Assembly: GCA_021736615.1 (NCBI GenBank)
Contig: JAIPFN010000185.1
Span: 1-11,384 of the forward strand
Source of the DNA: Phycisphaerae bacterium
GTDB lineage: Bacteria; Planctomycetota; Phycisphaerae; Sedimentisphaerales; Anaerohalosphaeraceae
Length of the DNA: 11,384 nt
Direction: 5' to 3'
The notes below the pieces were generated by a model. The model worked only from the letters and a program-made list of their open reading frames with translations, did no database searches and was not told the origin of the DNA. Of the stretch, positions 1-6,962 are shown piece by piece (within the stretch, counting starts at the first letter, position 1; the number at the start of each line of letters is the position of its first letter). A program made the translations under genes and the position numbers.

Positions 1-223
1 CTTCATCGACATCCGCTCGGATTTTTTCATACTCTTCAAGTAAAGATAACAAATCATCAAATCCGTCTGAAAGGAATTTAAGGTTATCGCCGATAAACTG
101 GATCGGCGTATTAATCTCATGAGCGATACCCGCGGTCAGTTTACCAAGATTTTGAAGCATCTGCGTACGTTCAAGCTTACGCATCGCTTCTGTACTCTGA
201 TCCAATGAAACATCAATCGCCAT
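1..223 (-). CDS. Sensor histidine kinase, N-terminal fragment (runs off left edge)
   Basis: The reverse strand reads an open frame from ATG at 223 to the window edge, giving 74 visible residues. Residues 32-43 are GIAHEINTPIQF, a classic HisKA H-box, with His35 the expected autophosphorylation site. It is preceded by a short helix-like stretch (RKLERTQMLQNLGKLTA) and followed by the second dimerisation helix (LLSLLEEYEKIRADVDE). The ATP-binding domain would lie outside the window. In-frame TAA at 266-268 and absence of another ATG support this start; AAGGA lies 10 nt upstream. The H-box so close to the start leaves no room for a transmembrane or PAS sensor domain, so the kinase is probably cytoplasmic, fed by a partner, or carries its receiver or sensor domain C-terminally. 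The family is clear; the signal and partner regulator are unknown. Confidence 0.85.
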   Translation of the reverse strand, partial: MAIDVSLDQSTEAMRKLERTQMLQNLGKLTAGIAHEINTPIQFIGDNLKFLSDGFDDLLSLLEEYEKIRADVDE

Positions 224-253
224 TGTCAATATATCCTTAACTTGCCTGTTATC

Positions 254-277
254 AAAAAAGCCCGCTTACGGCCCTAA
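254..277 (-). terminator. Possible weak intrinsic terminator after the 489-1790 aminotransferase
   Basis: On the minus strand a short imperfect GC hairpin (GGGCCGTAAGCGGGC, 4 bp with a bulge at best) is followed at once by six Ts. It lies between the aminotransferase stop and the kinase start, where a terminator would be expected. The stem is weak. Confidence 0.3.
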
Positions 278-454
278 AGAAAACTTTCGACATTTTAAAA
301 TCAGATATTAACATCAAAAACGGGCAAAATGCTGTAACGGGCCTGTAATCAGCAATTAAAACATTAAAATTGCTGCAGGGAAATTTATGTTCCGATAACC
401 ATGAACGGACATGCGGACAGACCTCAAGCGGCATGGTGACGCCGGGTTTTTGAC

Positions 455-482
455 TTGAAGTCCTGGTTTTGAAGTCTTAGTT
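455..482. repeat. Two-copy 14-bp tandem repeat
   Basis: TTGAAGTCCTGGTT (455-468) is followed directly by TTGAAGTCTTAGTT (469-482), matching at 12 of 14 positions, and then by a partial third copy (TGAAATT). It lies just downstream of the minus-strand aminotransferase stop. No function is evident; the rest of the 224-488 gap holds no gene I can support. Confidence 0.6.
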
Positions 483-488
483 TGAAAT

Positions 489-1790
489 TTACGCAGACGC
501 CAGGTAGGTCTTAATGCTTTCTGCAATGACGTTCCAGGTGTTTTTCCGTTTCTCGTCGTCAGTTTCGAGAAGTGTTACCCTGAATCCCTTTTTTTTGCAG
601 CAGAAACCCGTTAGCGGTACAACGCAAATGCCCTTTGACGCCAGCAGGTAGTAAACGAACCGCTTGTCGTCTGCGATGTCCTCTATGATCGTATCGAGAT
701 ATTCCTTAACCTGGGCATTCTCAATCTCAAGGAACTGCTTGTTATTGAGCACACCATCATCGAACAGCACGGACATGTAGAACGCACCCTGCGGCTTGCT
801 GACAAACACTCCGTCTACCGATGAGAGTATTTCCCACGCCTCGACGGATCTTTGCTCGAACATCTTTTTCCTGGCATTGAGATGGTCTATGTATTTCTCG
901 TTGCCCATTACCAGCGGTATCGAATACTGCGGCAGCGACGTCGAGCACACCTCGAGCATTTTTGAGTTTATCAGGCTTGTCACAAAATTCTTAAAAGCCG
1001 GGTGCCTGTTCTGATTATAAACCTCGATCCAGCCGCACCGCGAGCCTGGCCAGGGGTATTCTTTGGAGATACCGCGAAGTGCGATTCCGGCAACTTCGCC
1101 GATAATCTCGCTTAGATGGACAGTTTCTGCGCCGTTATAGACTATATGCGTGTAAATCTCGTCGAACATAACGAACAGGTCATAGCGGCGTGCGATATCG
1201 ATGATCTTTATCAGCACATCGCGAGGATAAACCGCACCGGTAGGATTGTCGGGATTGATTATCAAAAGCCCCGCGATTGAGTCGTTGTACCTGACCTTGT
1301 TTTCAATGTCTTCCAGATCCGGCATCCACCCGTTTTCCGGCTGCAACTCGTACGTCAGGTGGTCGTATCCCGAGTGAGCCGCTTCCGCCGACGAGTGCGT
1401 AGAATATGCCGGCGACGGCCCCATGACACGTGCTTCTCGCTTAAGACCGCCGAATATACGTGCGACTGCGTCGCCAAGCCCGTTAAAAAACAGGATGTCA
1501 TCAGCGGTTATTTTGGCACCTTCTCTTTCGTTGACCTTATCGGCAAGGAACTGGCGGGTTTCCAGAACGCCCTGTGTTGCGACATAACCATAGGTCTTGT
1601 CCTGCTTTGTAAGATCGACAATGATGTCCTTAATCCAGTCGGGGATCACCTCGCCTTTTTCGATTGGATCACCGATATTTTCCCAGGTAATGTCTACGCC
1701 GAGTTCTTTAAACCGATTGGCGACAGCTACGATCTTTCTGATCTCGTAAGTAAGCTGCCCCGAGCCTTCATGTAGTATATTTCTTCGCAT
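489..1790 (-). CDS. PLP-dependent aminotransferase, class I/II
   Basis: A 433-residue fold-type I aminotransferase, transferring an amino group between an amino acid and a 2-oxo acid in the cytoplasm. Visible family marks in order: YGYVATQG (67-74) and NGLGDAVARIF (103-113) in the cofactor phosphate region; NPDNPTG (179-185) contacting the PLP ring; DEIY (210-213) with Asp210 for the pyridine nitrogen; SKEYPWPGSRCGW (242-254) with Lys243 as the Schiff-base lysine and Arg251 as phosphate ligand; FRVTLL with Arg404 in the place of the substrate alpha-carboxylate arginine. Length is usual for the AlaA/aspartate-alanine aminotransferase branch. Substrate cannot be read from sequence; alanine, aspartate or aromatic amino acids are all possible. 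It is transcribed divergently from the DUF1015-aminotransferase pair. The start lacks a Shine-Dalgarno sequence but sits just below a strong promoter, so the mRNA is probably leaderless. Confidence 0.92.
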   Translation of the reverse strand: MRRNILHEGSGQLTYEIRKIVAVANRFKELGVDITWENIGDPIEKGEVIPDWIKDIIVDLTKQDKTYGYVATQGVLETRQFLADKVNEREGAKITADDILFFNGLGDAVARIFGGLKREARVMGPSPAYSTHSSAEAAHSGYDHLTYELQPENGWMPDLEDIENKVRYNDSIAGLLIINPDNPTGAVYPRDVLIKIIDIARRYDLFVMFDEIYTHIVYNGAETVHLSEIIGEVAGIALRGISKEYPWPGSRCGWIEVYNQNRHPAFKNFVTSLINSKMLEVCSTSLPQYSIPLVMGNEKYIDHLNARKKMFEQRSVEAWEILSSVDGVFVSKPQGAFYMSVLFDDGVLNNKQFLEIENAQVKEYLDTIIEDIADDKRFVYYLLASKGICVVPLTGFCCKKKGFRVTLLETDDEKRKNTWNVIAESIKTYLASA

Positions 1791-1796
1791 TTAAGA

Positions 1797-1825
1797 ATAC
1801 TATTAAACCCAACCAAAAATGTCAA
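1797..1825 (-). promoter_or_regulatory. Sigma70-type promoter of the class I/II aminotransferase, leaderless layout
   Basis: The minus strand reads TTGACA (1825-1820), a 17-nt spacer, then TAGTAT (1802-1797). Only six bases separate the -10 box from the ATG at 1790, so initiation about 7 nt downstream would fall on or next to the start codon. Five of six -10 bases match consensus and the -35 is perfect. Confidence 0.7.
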
Positions 1826-1859
1826 GTCATTAAATAATACCACCCATTCAAGGAAGTTA

Positions 1860-1876
1860 TTAAGGTTTATCCTTAA
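1860..1876. promoter_or_regulatory. Inverted repeat in the divergent intergenic region
   Basis: TTAAGG-TTTAT-CCTTAA is a perfect 6-bp inverted repeat with a 5-nt centre, between the two divergent genes and upstream of the minus-strand promoter. It could be an operator serving either side. This is a position-based inference; the arms are short and AT-rich enough for chance. Confidence 0.35.
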
Positions 1877-1901
1877 GTACTAATTTTTTCCATATTAAAC
1901 A

Positions 1902-1930
1902 TTGAAAATACAAATTGATTGTGTTAATCT
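1902..1930 (+). promoter_or_regulatory. Candidate promoter for the DUF1015-aminotransferase pair
   Basis: TTGAAA (1902-1907), 17-nt spacer, TAATCT (1925-1930). The -10 box keeps only the first, second and last consensus bases, so this is a weak candidate, but it is the best-spaced pair I see upstream of 2038 and would give a leader of about 100 nt. Confidence 0.3.
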
Positions 1931-1956
1931 GCAACTGATCTTTATCGTAAATTTTG

Positions 1957-1980
1957 CCGGGATAACTCCAGTACTCCCGG
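1957..1980 (+). other. Leader hairpin CCGGGA/TCCCGG upstream of the DUF1015 gene
   Basis: CCGGGA (1957-1962) and TCCCGG (1975-1980) form a perfect 6-bp GC-rich inverted repeat with a 12-nt loop, inside the presumed leader and about 57 nt before the start codon. No T-run follows, so it is not an obvious terminator. It matches no riboswitch I recognise. Confidence 0.4.
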
Positions 1981-2037
1981 ACAAGACGACCCTTGTTAAT
2001 GTAATTACTTTATTTAAAAGAAGTTAGGTGAATTTTT

Positions 2038-3348
2038 ATGGAAATTAAGGCTTTTAAGGCTTTCAGATTCGATAGTTCCGTTGTCGGCAATGCTTCAGAC
2101 TGTATTTGTCCGCCGTATGACGTTATCGACGAAAAAATGCAGGACGATCTATATAATAAGAGTGACTTTAACGCCGTTCGGATAGTCAGGGGTAAAAGCG
2201 AAAGTTCCGACACAGACACCGACAACAAATACACGCGTGCCGGTGCCATCCTTACCGATTGGATCGAAAAAGGTGCAGTCAAACAGGACGAAAAGGACAC
2301 GATCTATGCCTACGTTCAGAATTTTGACATCGGCACAACGAATTGCACACGCAGCGGGTTTGTCGCTCTCGGCAAACTGCAGCCCTTTGGCGACGGCGTC
2401 AAGCCGCATGAAAAGACTCTCGACGGCCCAAAAGCCGACCGCCTCAAACTTATGCGTGAAAAAAAGGCTCAGTTCGGCCAGATTTTCATGCTTTTTGACG
2501 ACCCGAAAAAGGTCGCCGATGGAATTATCGACAAAGCCGCATCAGGTGACTGCCTGATCGACTTTACGGATGAAGATGGAGTAAGGCACAGGATGTATGC
2601 AATTGACGACCCAGCCGACATTGAAGCGGTCACATTGATGATGGCCACAAAAGATGCCGTAATCGCCGACGGTCACCACAGGTACGAGACGGCCTTGAAT
2701 TATTTCGCCGAAACCAAGAACCCCGCCGCCAAGTACAGGATGATGACATTTGTAAACATGCACAACGAAGGGCTTGTAGTCTTACCGACACATCGACTTG
2801 TCGCAGGACTACGCGATTTCGACATCGCATCGGTCATCGAAAAGATCGGCGGCCAGTTTGACGTCTCCGAATATTCTTTCGCAGATGACGCAGAAAAAGA
2901 TTCGGCAAAGAAACAAATGTTCACTCAAATGCGGTCGGATTTCGAGCAGGATAAAAACTCCGTCGGCATCTACGCCGCTGACGACAAATTCTACGTCGCA
3001 GTTCTCAAAGACAGCGAATCGATGAACAAGATCGGCCCGGATATGAGCGGAGCCGCCAAGGGGCTTGATGTAAACGTACTGCACATGCTCATACTCGATA
3101 AAGTCATGGGCATCGGCGACAAAGAACTCGCCGGACAAAGCAACATCAAATATATTAAAGACATCGGCGACGCCATCGATCAGTCCATCGCCAAGGTTGA
3201 CTCCGGACAAAGCCAGGTCGTATTCTTCATGAATCCAACGCGTGTCGACCAGGTACGAGACATCGCCGCCGCTAACGAAAAAATGCCGCAAAAATCAACA
3301 TTCTTCTACCCGAAGATATACACCGGACTCGTAATAAATAAACTGTAA
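2038..3348 (+). CDS. DUF1015 family protein, serine-metabolism-linked, function not established
   Basis: A 436-residue soluble protein with the full set of marks I associate with DUF1015: N-terminal CPPYDVI (24-30), PHEKTLDGPKADRL (123-136), the signature ADGHHRYETALNY (210-222) with paired His213-His214 and Arg215, and C-terminal FFYPKIYTGLVI (422-433). Length is usual for the family and there is no signal peptide or membrane segment. The start is supported by AGGTG seven bases upstream. From memory, DUF1015 genes often sit beside serC/serA-type genes in other bacteria, and here the next gene, 63 nt on, is a class V aminotransferase of the type that handles serine, phosphoserine or glyoxylate. 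DGHHR resembles the motif of the ParB/Srx-like fold, which includes free-serine kinases (SerK, SbnI), so a nucleotide-dependent role on a serine-pathway intermediate is a reasonable but unproven guess. Confidence 0.85.
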   Translation: MEIKAFKAFRFDSSVVGNASDCICPPYDVIDEKMQDDLYNKSDFNAVRIVRGKSESSDTDTDNKYTRAGAILTDWIEKGAVKQDEKDTIYAYVQNFDIGTTNCTRSGFVALGKLQPFGDGVKPHEKTLDGPKADRLKLMREKKAQFGQIFMLFDDPKKVADGIIDKAASGDCLIDFTDEDGVRHRMYAIDDPADIEAVTLMMATKDAVIADGHHRYETALNYFAETKNPAAKYRMMTFVNMHNEGLVVLPTHRLVAGLRDFDIASVIEKIGGQFDVSEYSFADDAEKDSAKKQMFTQMRSDFEQDKNSVGIYAADDKFYVAVLKDSESMNKIGPDMSGAAKGLDVNVLHMLILDKVMGIGDKELAGQSNIKYIKDIGDAIDQSIAKVDSGQSQVVFFMNPTRVDQVRDIAAANEKMPQKSTFFYPKIYTGLVINKL

Positions 3349-3411
3349 ATACTAATCGCTAATAGCCTACGGCTTAAAGCTTATTGCTAACAATAAAAAA
3401 AGGAACAAAAA

Positions 3412-4500
3412 ATGACAGATTGGAAAAATCCACCCAGATTGTTTATCCCGGGTCCCGTTAAGGTTCTTCCGGAAGTACTAGAGCAGCTCGCCCGCCCTAC
3501 CCTAGGTCATCGCGGCAAAGAGTACACACAACTACATGGCGAAACCGTCTCCATGCTCAAGAAAATACTTTACACCGACCAGAGCGTCTTCTTGAGTACG
3601 TCGTCGGCTTCGGGCGTATGGGAAGGCTCGATCCGTAACTGTGTTCAGCCTGACGAAAAGATCCTTTGCACAATGTGCGGCGCATTCAGTGATAAATACG
3701 CAGATGTCGCCCGTGCTAACGGATGCGAGGCAGATGAGCTTAAGGTCGAATGGGGCCAGGCCATCACCGCCGAAATGGTCGATAAAAAACTCGCCACCGG
3801 AAACTACGCAGCTGTTACAATGGTTTACAACGAAACCAGTACAGGCCTGATGAACCCCGTCTACGAGATCAGCGACATGCTAAAAGAGAAATACCCTGAA
3901 GTATTCGTCTTCGTCGACGCCGTCAGCGGTATGATAGGCCTTCCGATGCATATTGATCAGCTTGGCTGGGACGTCGTATTCGCTTCCGTCCAAAAGGCTT
4001 TCGCCATTCCGCCGGGACTCGCTGTATTTACCGTCAGCGACAGGGCTTTGGAAAAGGCAAGGACAGTACCAAACCGCGGTTACTACTTCGACTTCCTAGA
4101 GTTCGAAAAATCCGGCGCAAAGAATCAGACCCCGACAACTCCGGCTATCCCGCAGATAATGGCACTGCATTATGTATGCACAAAACTGCTTGAAGAAGGC
4201 ATGGAAAACGTATGGGCACGCCACACAAAGATGGCCGAATACGTCCGGGCATGGGCAAAGGATCGTTTCGCACTGTTCGCGCCGGAAGAATACTGCTCCG
4301 ACACCCTGACAACCGTAAAGAACACCCGCGGCATAAACGTATCCAAAACAATCGCCGCTGTCCAGGAAAAACACAACACGGTATTCGGCAACGGTTACGG
4401 CAAGCTAAAAGAACAGGTCTTCAGGATCGCACACATGGGCAACATAGACATGAACGACCTCGAAGAACTGCTGGGCTGGATAGACGACGAAATTAAATAA
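3412..4500 (+). CDS. Class V aminotransferase (serine/alanine-glyoxylate or phosphoserine type)
   Basis: A 362-residue fold-type I PLP enzyme of the alanine-glyoxylate/serine-pyruvate branch, which also contains archaeal-type phosphoserine and aspartate aminotransferases. Motifs: FIPGPVKVLPEV (11-22), GHRGKEYTQL (32-41) which is the branch hallmark, ETSTG (141-145), FVDAVSG (167-173) with Asp169 for the PLP ring nitrogen, SVQKAFAIPPGLA (192-204) with Lys195 forming the Schiff base, TPTTPAI (240-246), and FRIAHMGN (337-344) with Arg338 for the substrate carboxylate. AAGGA at 3400-3404, seven bases before ATG, fixes the start. It follows the DUF1015 gene by 63 nt in the same direction and is followed by a terminator-like hairpin, suggesting a two-gene unit. 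Whether it makes phosphoserine (serine biosynthesis) or transaminates serine, alanine and glyoxylate cannot be settled from sequence; the DUF1015 link slightly favours serine metabolism. Confidence 0.9.
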   Translation: MTDWKNPPRLFIPGPVKVLPEVLEQLARPTLGHRGKEYTQLHGETVSMLKKILYTDQSVFLSTSSASGVWEGSIRNCVQPDEKILCTMCGAFSDKYADVARANGCEADELKVEWGQAITAEMVDKKLATGNYAAVTMVYNETSTGLMNPVYEISDMLKEKYPEVFVFVDAVSGMIGLPMHIDQLGWDVVFASVQKAFAIPPGLAVFTVSDRALEKARTVPNRGYYFDFLEFEKSGAKNQTPTTPAIPQIMALHYVCTKLLEEGMENVWARHTKMAEYVRAWAKDRFALFAPEEYCSDTLTTVKNTRGINVSKTIAAVQEKHNTVFGNGYGKLKEQVFRIAHMGNIDMNDLEELLGWIDDEIK

Positions 4501-4529
4501 TCTCGAATATCTAATCCAAAATAATAACA

Positions 4530-4567
4530 AAGGCCCGTCAGTTGAAAAACAGGCGGGCCTTGTTCGT
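4530..4567 (+). terminator. Intrinsic terminator-like hairpin after the DUF1015-aminotransferase unit
   Basis: AAGGCCCG (4530-4537) and CGGGCCTT (4554-4561) form a perfect 8-bp GC-rich stem with a 16-nt loop, starting 30 nt after the stop codon. The tail TTGTTCGTT is a broken T-tract, so termination may be incomplete or partly hairpin-driven. Confidence 0.65.
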
Positions 4568-4601
4568 TGCCTGACAGACTTTTGCTAAAATAAACAAATC
4601 T

Positions 4602-4630
4602 TTGACAAACCGTCTGGATTCCAGTATAAT
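4602..4630 (+). promoter_or_regulatory. Perfect consensus sigma70 promoter of the S9 peptidase
   Basis: TTGACA (4602-4607), 17-nt spacer, TATAAT (4625-4630): both boxes and the spacing match the housekeeping consensus exactly. Start of transcription would fall near 4637, giving a leader of about 64 nt that ends in AAGGAG (4688-4693), seven bases before ATG. This predicts strong, largely constitutive expression. Confidence 0.85.
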
Positions 4631-4700
4631 CACCACGTTACTGAAAACATGCGTCGTAAATCAAACAGGCGATATATCGCCATAACGAAGGAGTTAAGTA

Positions 4701-6767
4701 ATGAAAACACGTAAAGTTTTAGCCGTTCTGACTTTTGTATGCCTTGTCGTTTTTCTCGCCACGCCAGCTCGTTGCGTCCAGGATAACAAAGACAAACTCA
4801 AAATAGCCGAGTCGCGATTGCGTGACATGTATGACAATAACGTATACAGCGTGAAGAGATTTAGCGCAAACTGGCTGCCAGACAGTTCCGGTTATACGGT
4901 CATGGAGGACGTGGCCGACTCGGACAAAAAGGTAAAGGTCTCTTACGACCTCGCCGACGGAAAACGAACCGTGTTGGATGCAAACAACAGCAAGAACGAA
5001 AACAAATCTGAAAGCATTTCCCCTGACGGTAAATACGAAATCTACTCGGATAAGGGAAACCTGCACGTTCGCAACCTGGACAGCAAAGAAAGTGTTCAGC
5101 TTACAAAGTCGAAAGAGGACAGCGGTATTTCATACAGCCAGAAATCATGGAGTCCGGACGGCAAACTGATCGTCTTCGTGCAATCGGACTACTCAAAAGT
5201 AAAGGAAAGATCGGTCCTTGTCCCGGGCGACCCGTCTTATCCGGAAGTTAAGAAAACCCGTTTTGCCAGGATCGGAGGAACCATCCCCTCACTGCGCATC
5301 GGTGTTGTCGACGCCGACGGAAAACAAACACGCTGGCTTGCCATCCCCGAACCTGCCGAAGGTTTCTATCTCGGCCAGGTAAGTTGGGCCGGAAACTCCC
5401 ACGAAGTGCTCGTCGAAAAGTTAAGCCGTTTCAGAGACGTTCGTCAGTTCCTTCTCGCAGACATCCGCACAGGTGCCGTCACACAGATCTTCCACGAATC
5501 CGATCCGGCATGGGTCGTTGCCAGCTACAACAAAAATGGCGGCCTTGAGTGGATTCGTGACGGCCGCGAATTCATCGTCATCAGCGAAAAAGACGGCTGG
5601 AGACACGCGTATATCTATTCGCGCGACGGCAAAGAACTCGCCCTGCTCACTCCCGGCAACTTCGACATCATCGAAAAAAGTATCGTCGATGAAGCCGGAG
5701 GCTGGTACTATTTCTACGCCTCCCCGGACAACGGCACACAGAAGTATCTCTACCGCGTCAAACTCAACGCAAAATCAAAACCCCAGCGGGTAACCCCTGC
5801 CGATCAGCCGGGCACTCACGATTACAATTTCTCACCCGATGCAAAGTGGGCGTTCCACACTTATTCGACATTCGAAAAACCGCCTGTAACAGAACTGGTA
5901 AAAATGTCCGACCACAGTACCGTACGTGTGCTTGAAGACAATAAAGACCTCTGCGAAAAAATGAAATCATTCGGTTCTATGTCGACAGAGTTTCTGACTA
6001 TCGAAATTGACGGCGGCATTGAAATGGATGCTTTCATGGTCAAACCCGACGGATTCGATCCTTCAAAGAAGTACCCGGTCTTTATATATGTCTACGGAGA
6101 ACCGCACGGCCAGACCGTACTGGATAGCTGGTCCTCAGGCATGCCCATGTTCCACCGCGTCATATCCGAACTCGGTTACCTCGTCGTCTCTATCGACAAT
6201 CGCGGCACACCCGCCCCGAAAGGCGCAGCCTGGCGGCGTTCGATATTCGGCTGTCTTGGCCCCCTGTCCACCGAAGAACAGGCAGCCGGCATCCAGAAAC
6301 TCGGTGCCATGCGTTCGTATGTCGACTTGTCGCGCGTAGGTATCTGGGGCTGGTCCGGCGGCGGATCTAACACACTCAACGCACTATTCCGCAAACCTGA
6401 TGTATATCACTTAGGTATCGCCGTTGTGCCCAAACCTCAGCCGCACCTGTACAACGCATGGTTCCAGGAGATATACATGGAAACTCCCGAGACCAACCCG
6501 GAAGGTTACAAAAAGGCCGCACCGATCAATTTCGCAGAAGGCCTCAAAGGCAACCTGCTGATAATAACCGGATCAGGTGAGACAAACACGCACGTTCAGA
6601 TAGTAGAAGGACTGGTCGACCGCCTTATAGAGTTGGGCAAACCGTTCGATTATATGGCTTATCCAAACCGCGACCACGGAATCCGTGAAGGCAAAGGAAC
6701 ATCGGTACACATGAGATTGCTAATCTCACGCTTCCTGATGGACCACTTGCCGCCAGGACCGAAATAA
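4701..6767 (+). CDS. Exported S9 family serine peptidase (DPP-IV/prolyl oligopeptidase type)
   Basis: A 688-residue peptidase with a signal peptide (Lys-rich start, hydrophobic 7-20, likely cleavage around residues 23-26), a WD40-like beta-propeller of the DPP-IV N-terminal type with SPDGK-like blades (107-111, 151-155, 378-382), and a C-terminal alpha/beta-hydrolase domain from about 430. Tyr465 in YVYGEP fits the oxyanion tyrosine, Ser552 in GWSGGGS is the nucleophile and His659 in PNRDHG the general base. The acid position reads GSGETNTH (624-631), with Glu627 where DPP-IV has Asp. The double-Glu motif that binds the peptide N-terminus in true DPP-IV is not visible, so strict dipeptidyl release is doubtful. 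The residue before Cys25 is Arg, so this is not a lipoprotein signal. Start fixed by AAGGAG and the promoter. It probably hydrolyses peptides outside the cytoplasm. It appears monocistronic: asd downstream has its own promoter. Confidence 0.92.
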   Translation: MKTRKVLAVLTFVCLVVFLATPARCVQDNKDKLKIAESRLRDMYDNNVYSVKRFSANWLPDSSGYTVMEDVADSDKKVKVSYDLADGKRTVLDANNSKNENKSESISPDGKYEIYSDKGNLHVRNLDSKESVQLTKSKEDSGISYSQKSWSPDGKLIVFVQSDYSKVKERSVLVPGDPSYPEVKKTRFARIGGTIPSLRIGVVDADGKQTRWLAIPEPAEGFYLGQVSWAGNSHEVLVEKLSRFRDVRQFLLADIRTGAVTQIFHESDPAWVVASYNKNGGLEWIRDGREFIVISEKDGWRHAYIYSRDGKELALLTPGNFDIIEKSIVDEAGGWYYFYASPDNGTQKYLYRVKLNAKSKPQRVTPADQPGTHDYNFSPDAKWAFHTYSTFEKPPVTELVKMSDHSTVRVLEDNKDLCEKMKSFGSMSTEFLTIEIDGGIEMDAFMVKPDGFDPSKKYPVFIYVYGEPHGQTVLDSWSSGMPMFHRVISELGYLVVSIDNRGTPAPKGAAWRRSIFGCLGPLSTEEQAAGIQKLGAMRSYVDLSRVGIWGWSGGGSNTLNALFRKPDVYHLGIAVVPKPQPHLYNAWFQEIYMETPETNPEGYKKAAPINFAEGLKGNLLIITGSGETNTHVQIVEGLVDRLIELGKPFDYMAYPNRDHGIREGKGTSVHMRLLISRFLMDHLPPGPK

Positions 6768-6869
6768 CCCGTAGCATGGACCCCGGCCACTGGACATTTA
6801 CGAGGTTCTTAACGAAATAAAACCTATGATTTCAAGAAATTAGTACCCGGAAAGCTTTTATTTACGTCC

Positions 6870-6888
6870 GGAAATCTATTGCATTTCC
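6870..6888. promoter_or_regulatory. Inverted repeat overlapping the asd -35 box
   Basis: GGAAAT-CTATTGC-ATTTCC is a perfect 6-bp inverted repeat whose centre and right arm cover the -35 hexamer of the asd promoter. A protein bound there would block RNA polymerase, so it is a candidate operator. A second small inverted repeat, ATTTC-AA-GAAAT, lies at 6829-6840. Confidence 0.4.
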
Positions 6889-6907
6889 TTTTCGGATTTA
6901 GTATAGT
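6879..6907 (+). promoter_or_regulatory. Sigma70-type promoter of asd
   Basis: TTGCAT (6879-6884), 17-nt spacer, TATAGT (6902-6907). Four of six -35 bases and five of six -10 bases match. Transcription would start near 6914, about 49 nt before the ATG. Confidence 0.65.
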
Positions 6908-6962
6908 ACTCCGTTCGTAAATAAGTAAAACGTTGACTTTAATTATGGAGCTTTAACTCAAA

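Noticed and set aside
252..434. 60-codon minus-strand open frame in the gap between the aminotransferase and the kinase
   Set aside because: No recognisable motif, no ribosome-binding site, and its 3' end runs through the putative hairpin and T-run; it reads as chance.
2809..3291. 160-codon minus-strand open frame inside the DUF1015 gene
   Set aside because: Fully antisense to a conserved protein whose family motifs are intact; no promoter or start signal of its own.
4764..4778. Possible lipoprotein signal at Cys25 of the S9 peptidase
   Set aside because: The residue before Cys is Arg and the -3 position does not fit a lipobox; ordinary signal peptidase I cleavage is more likely.
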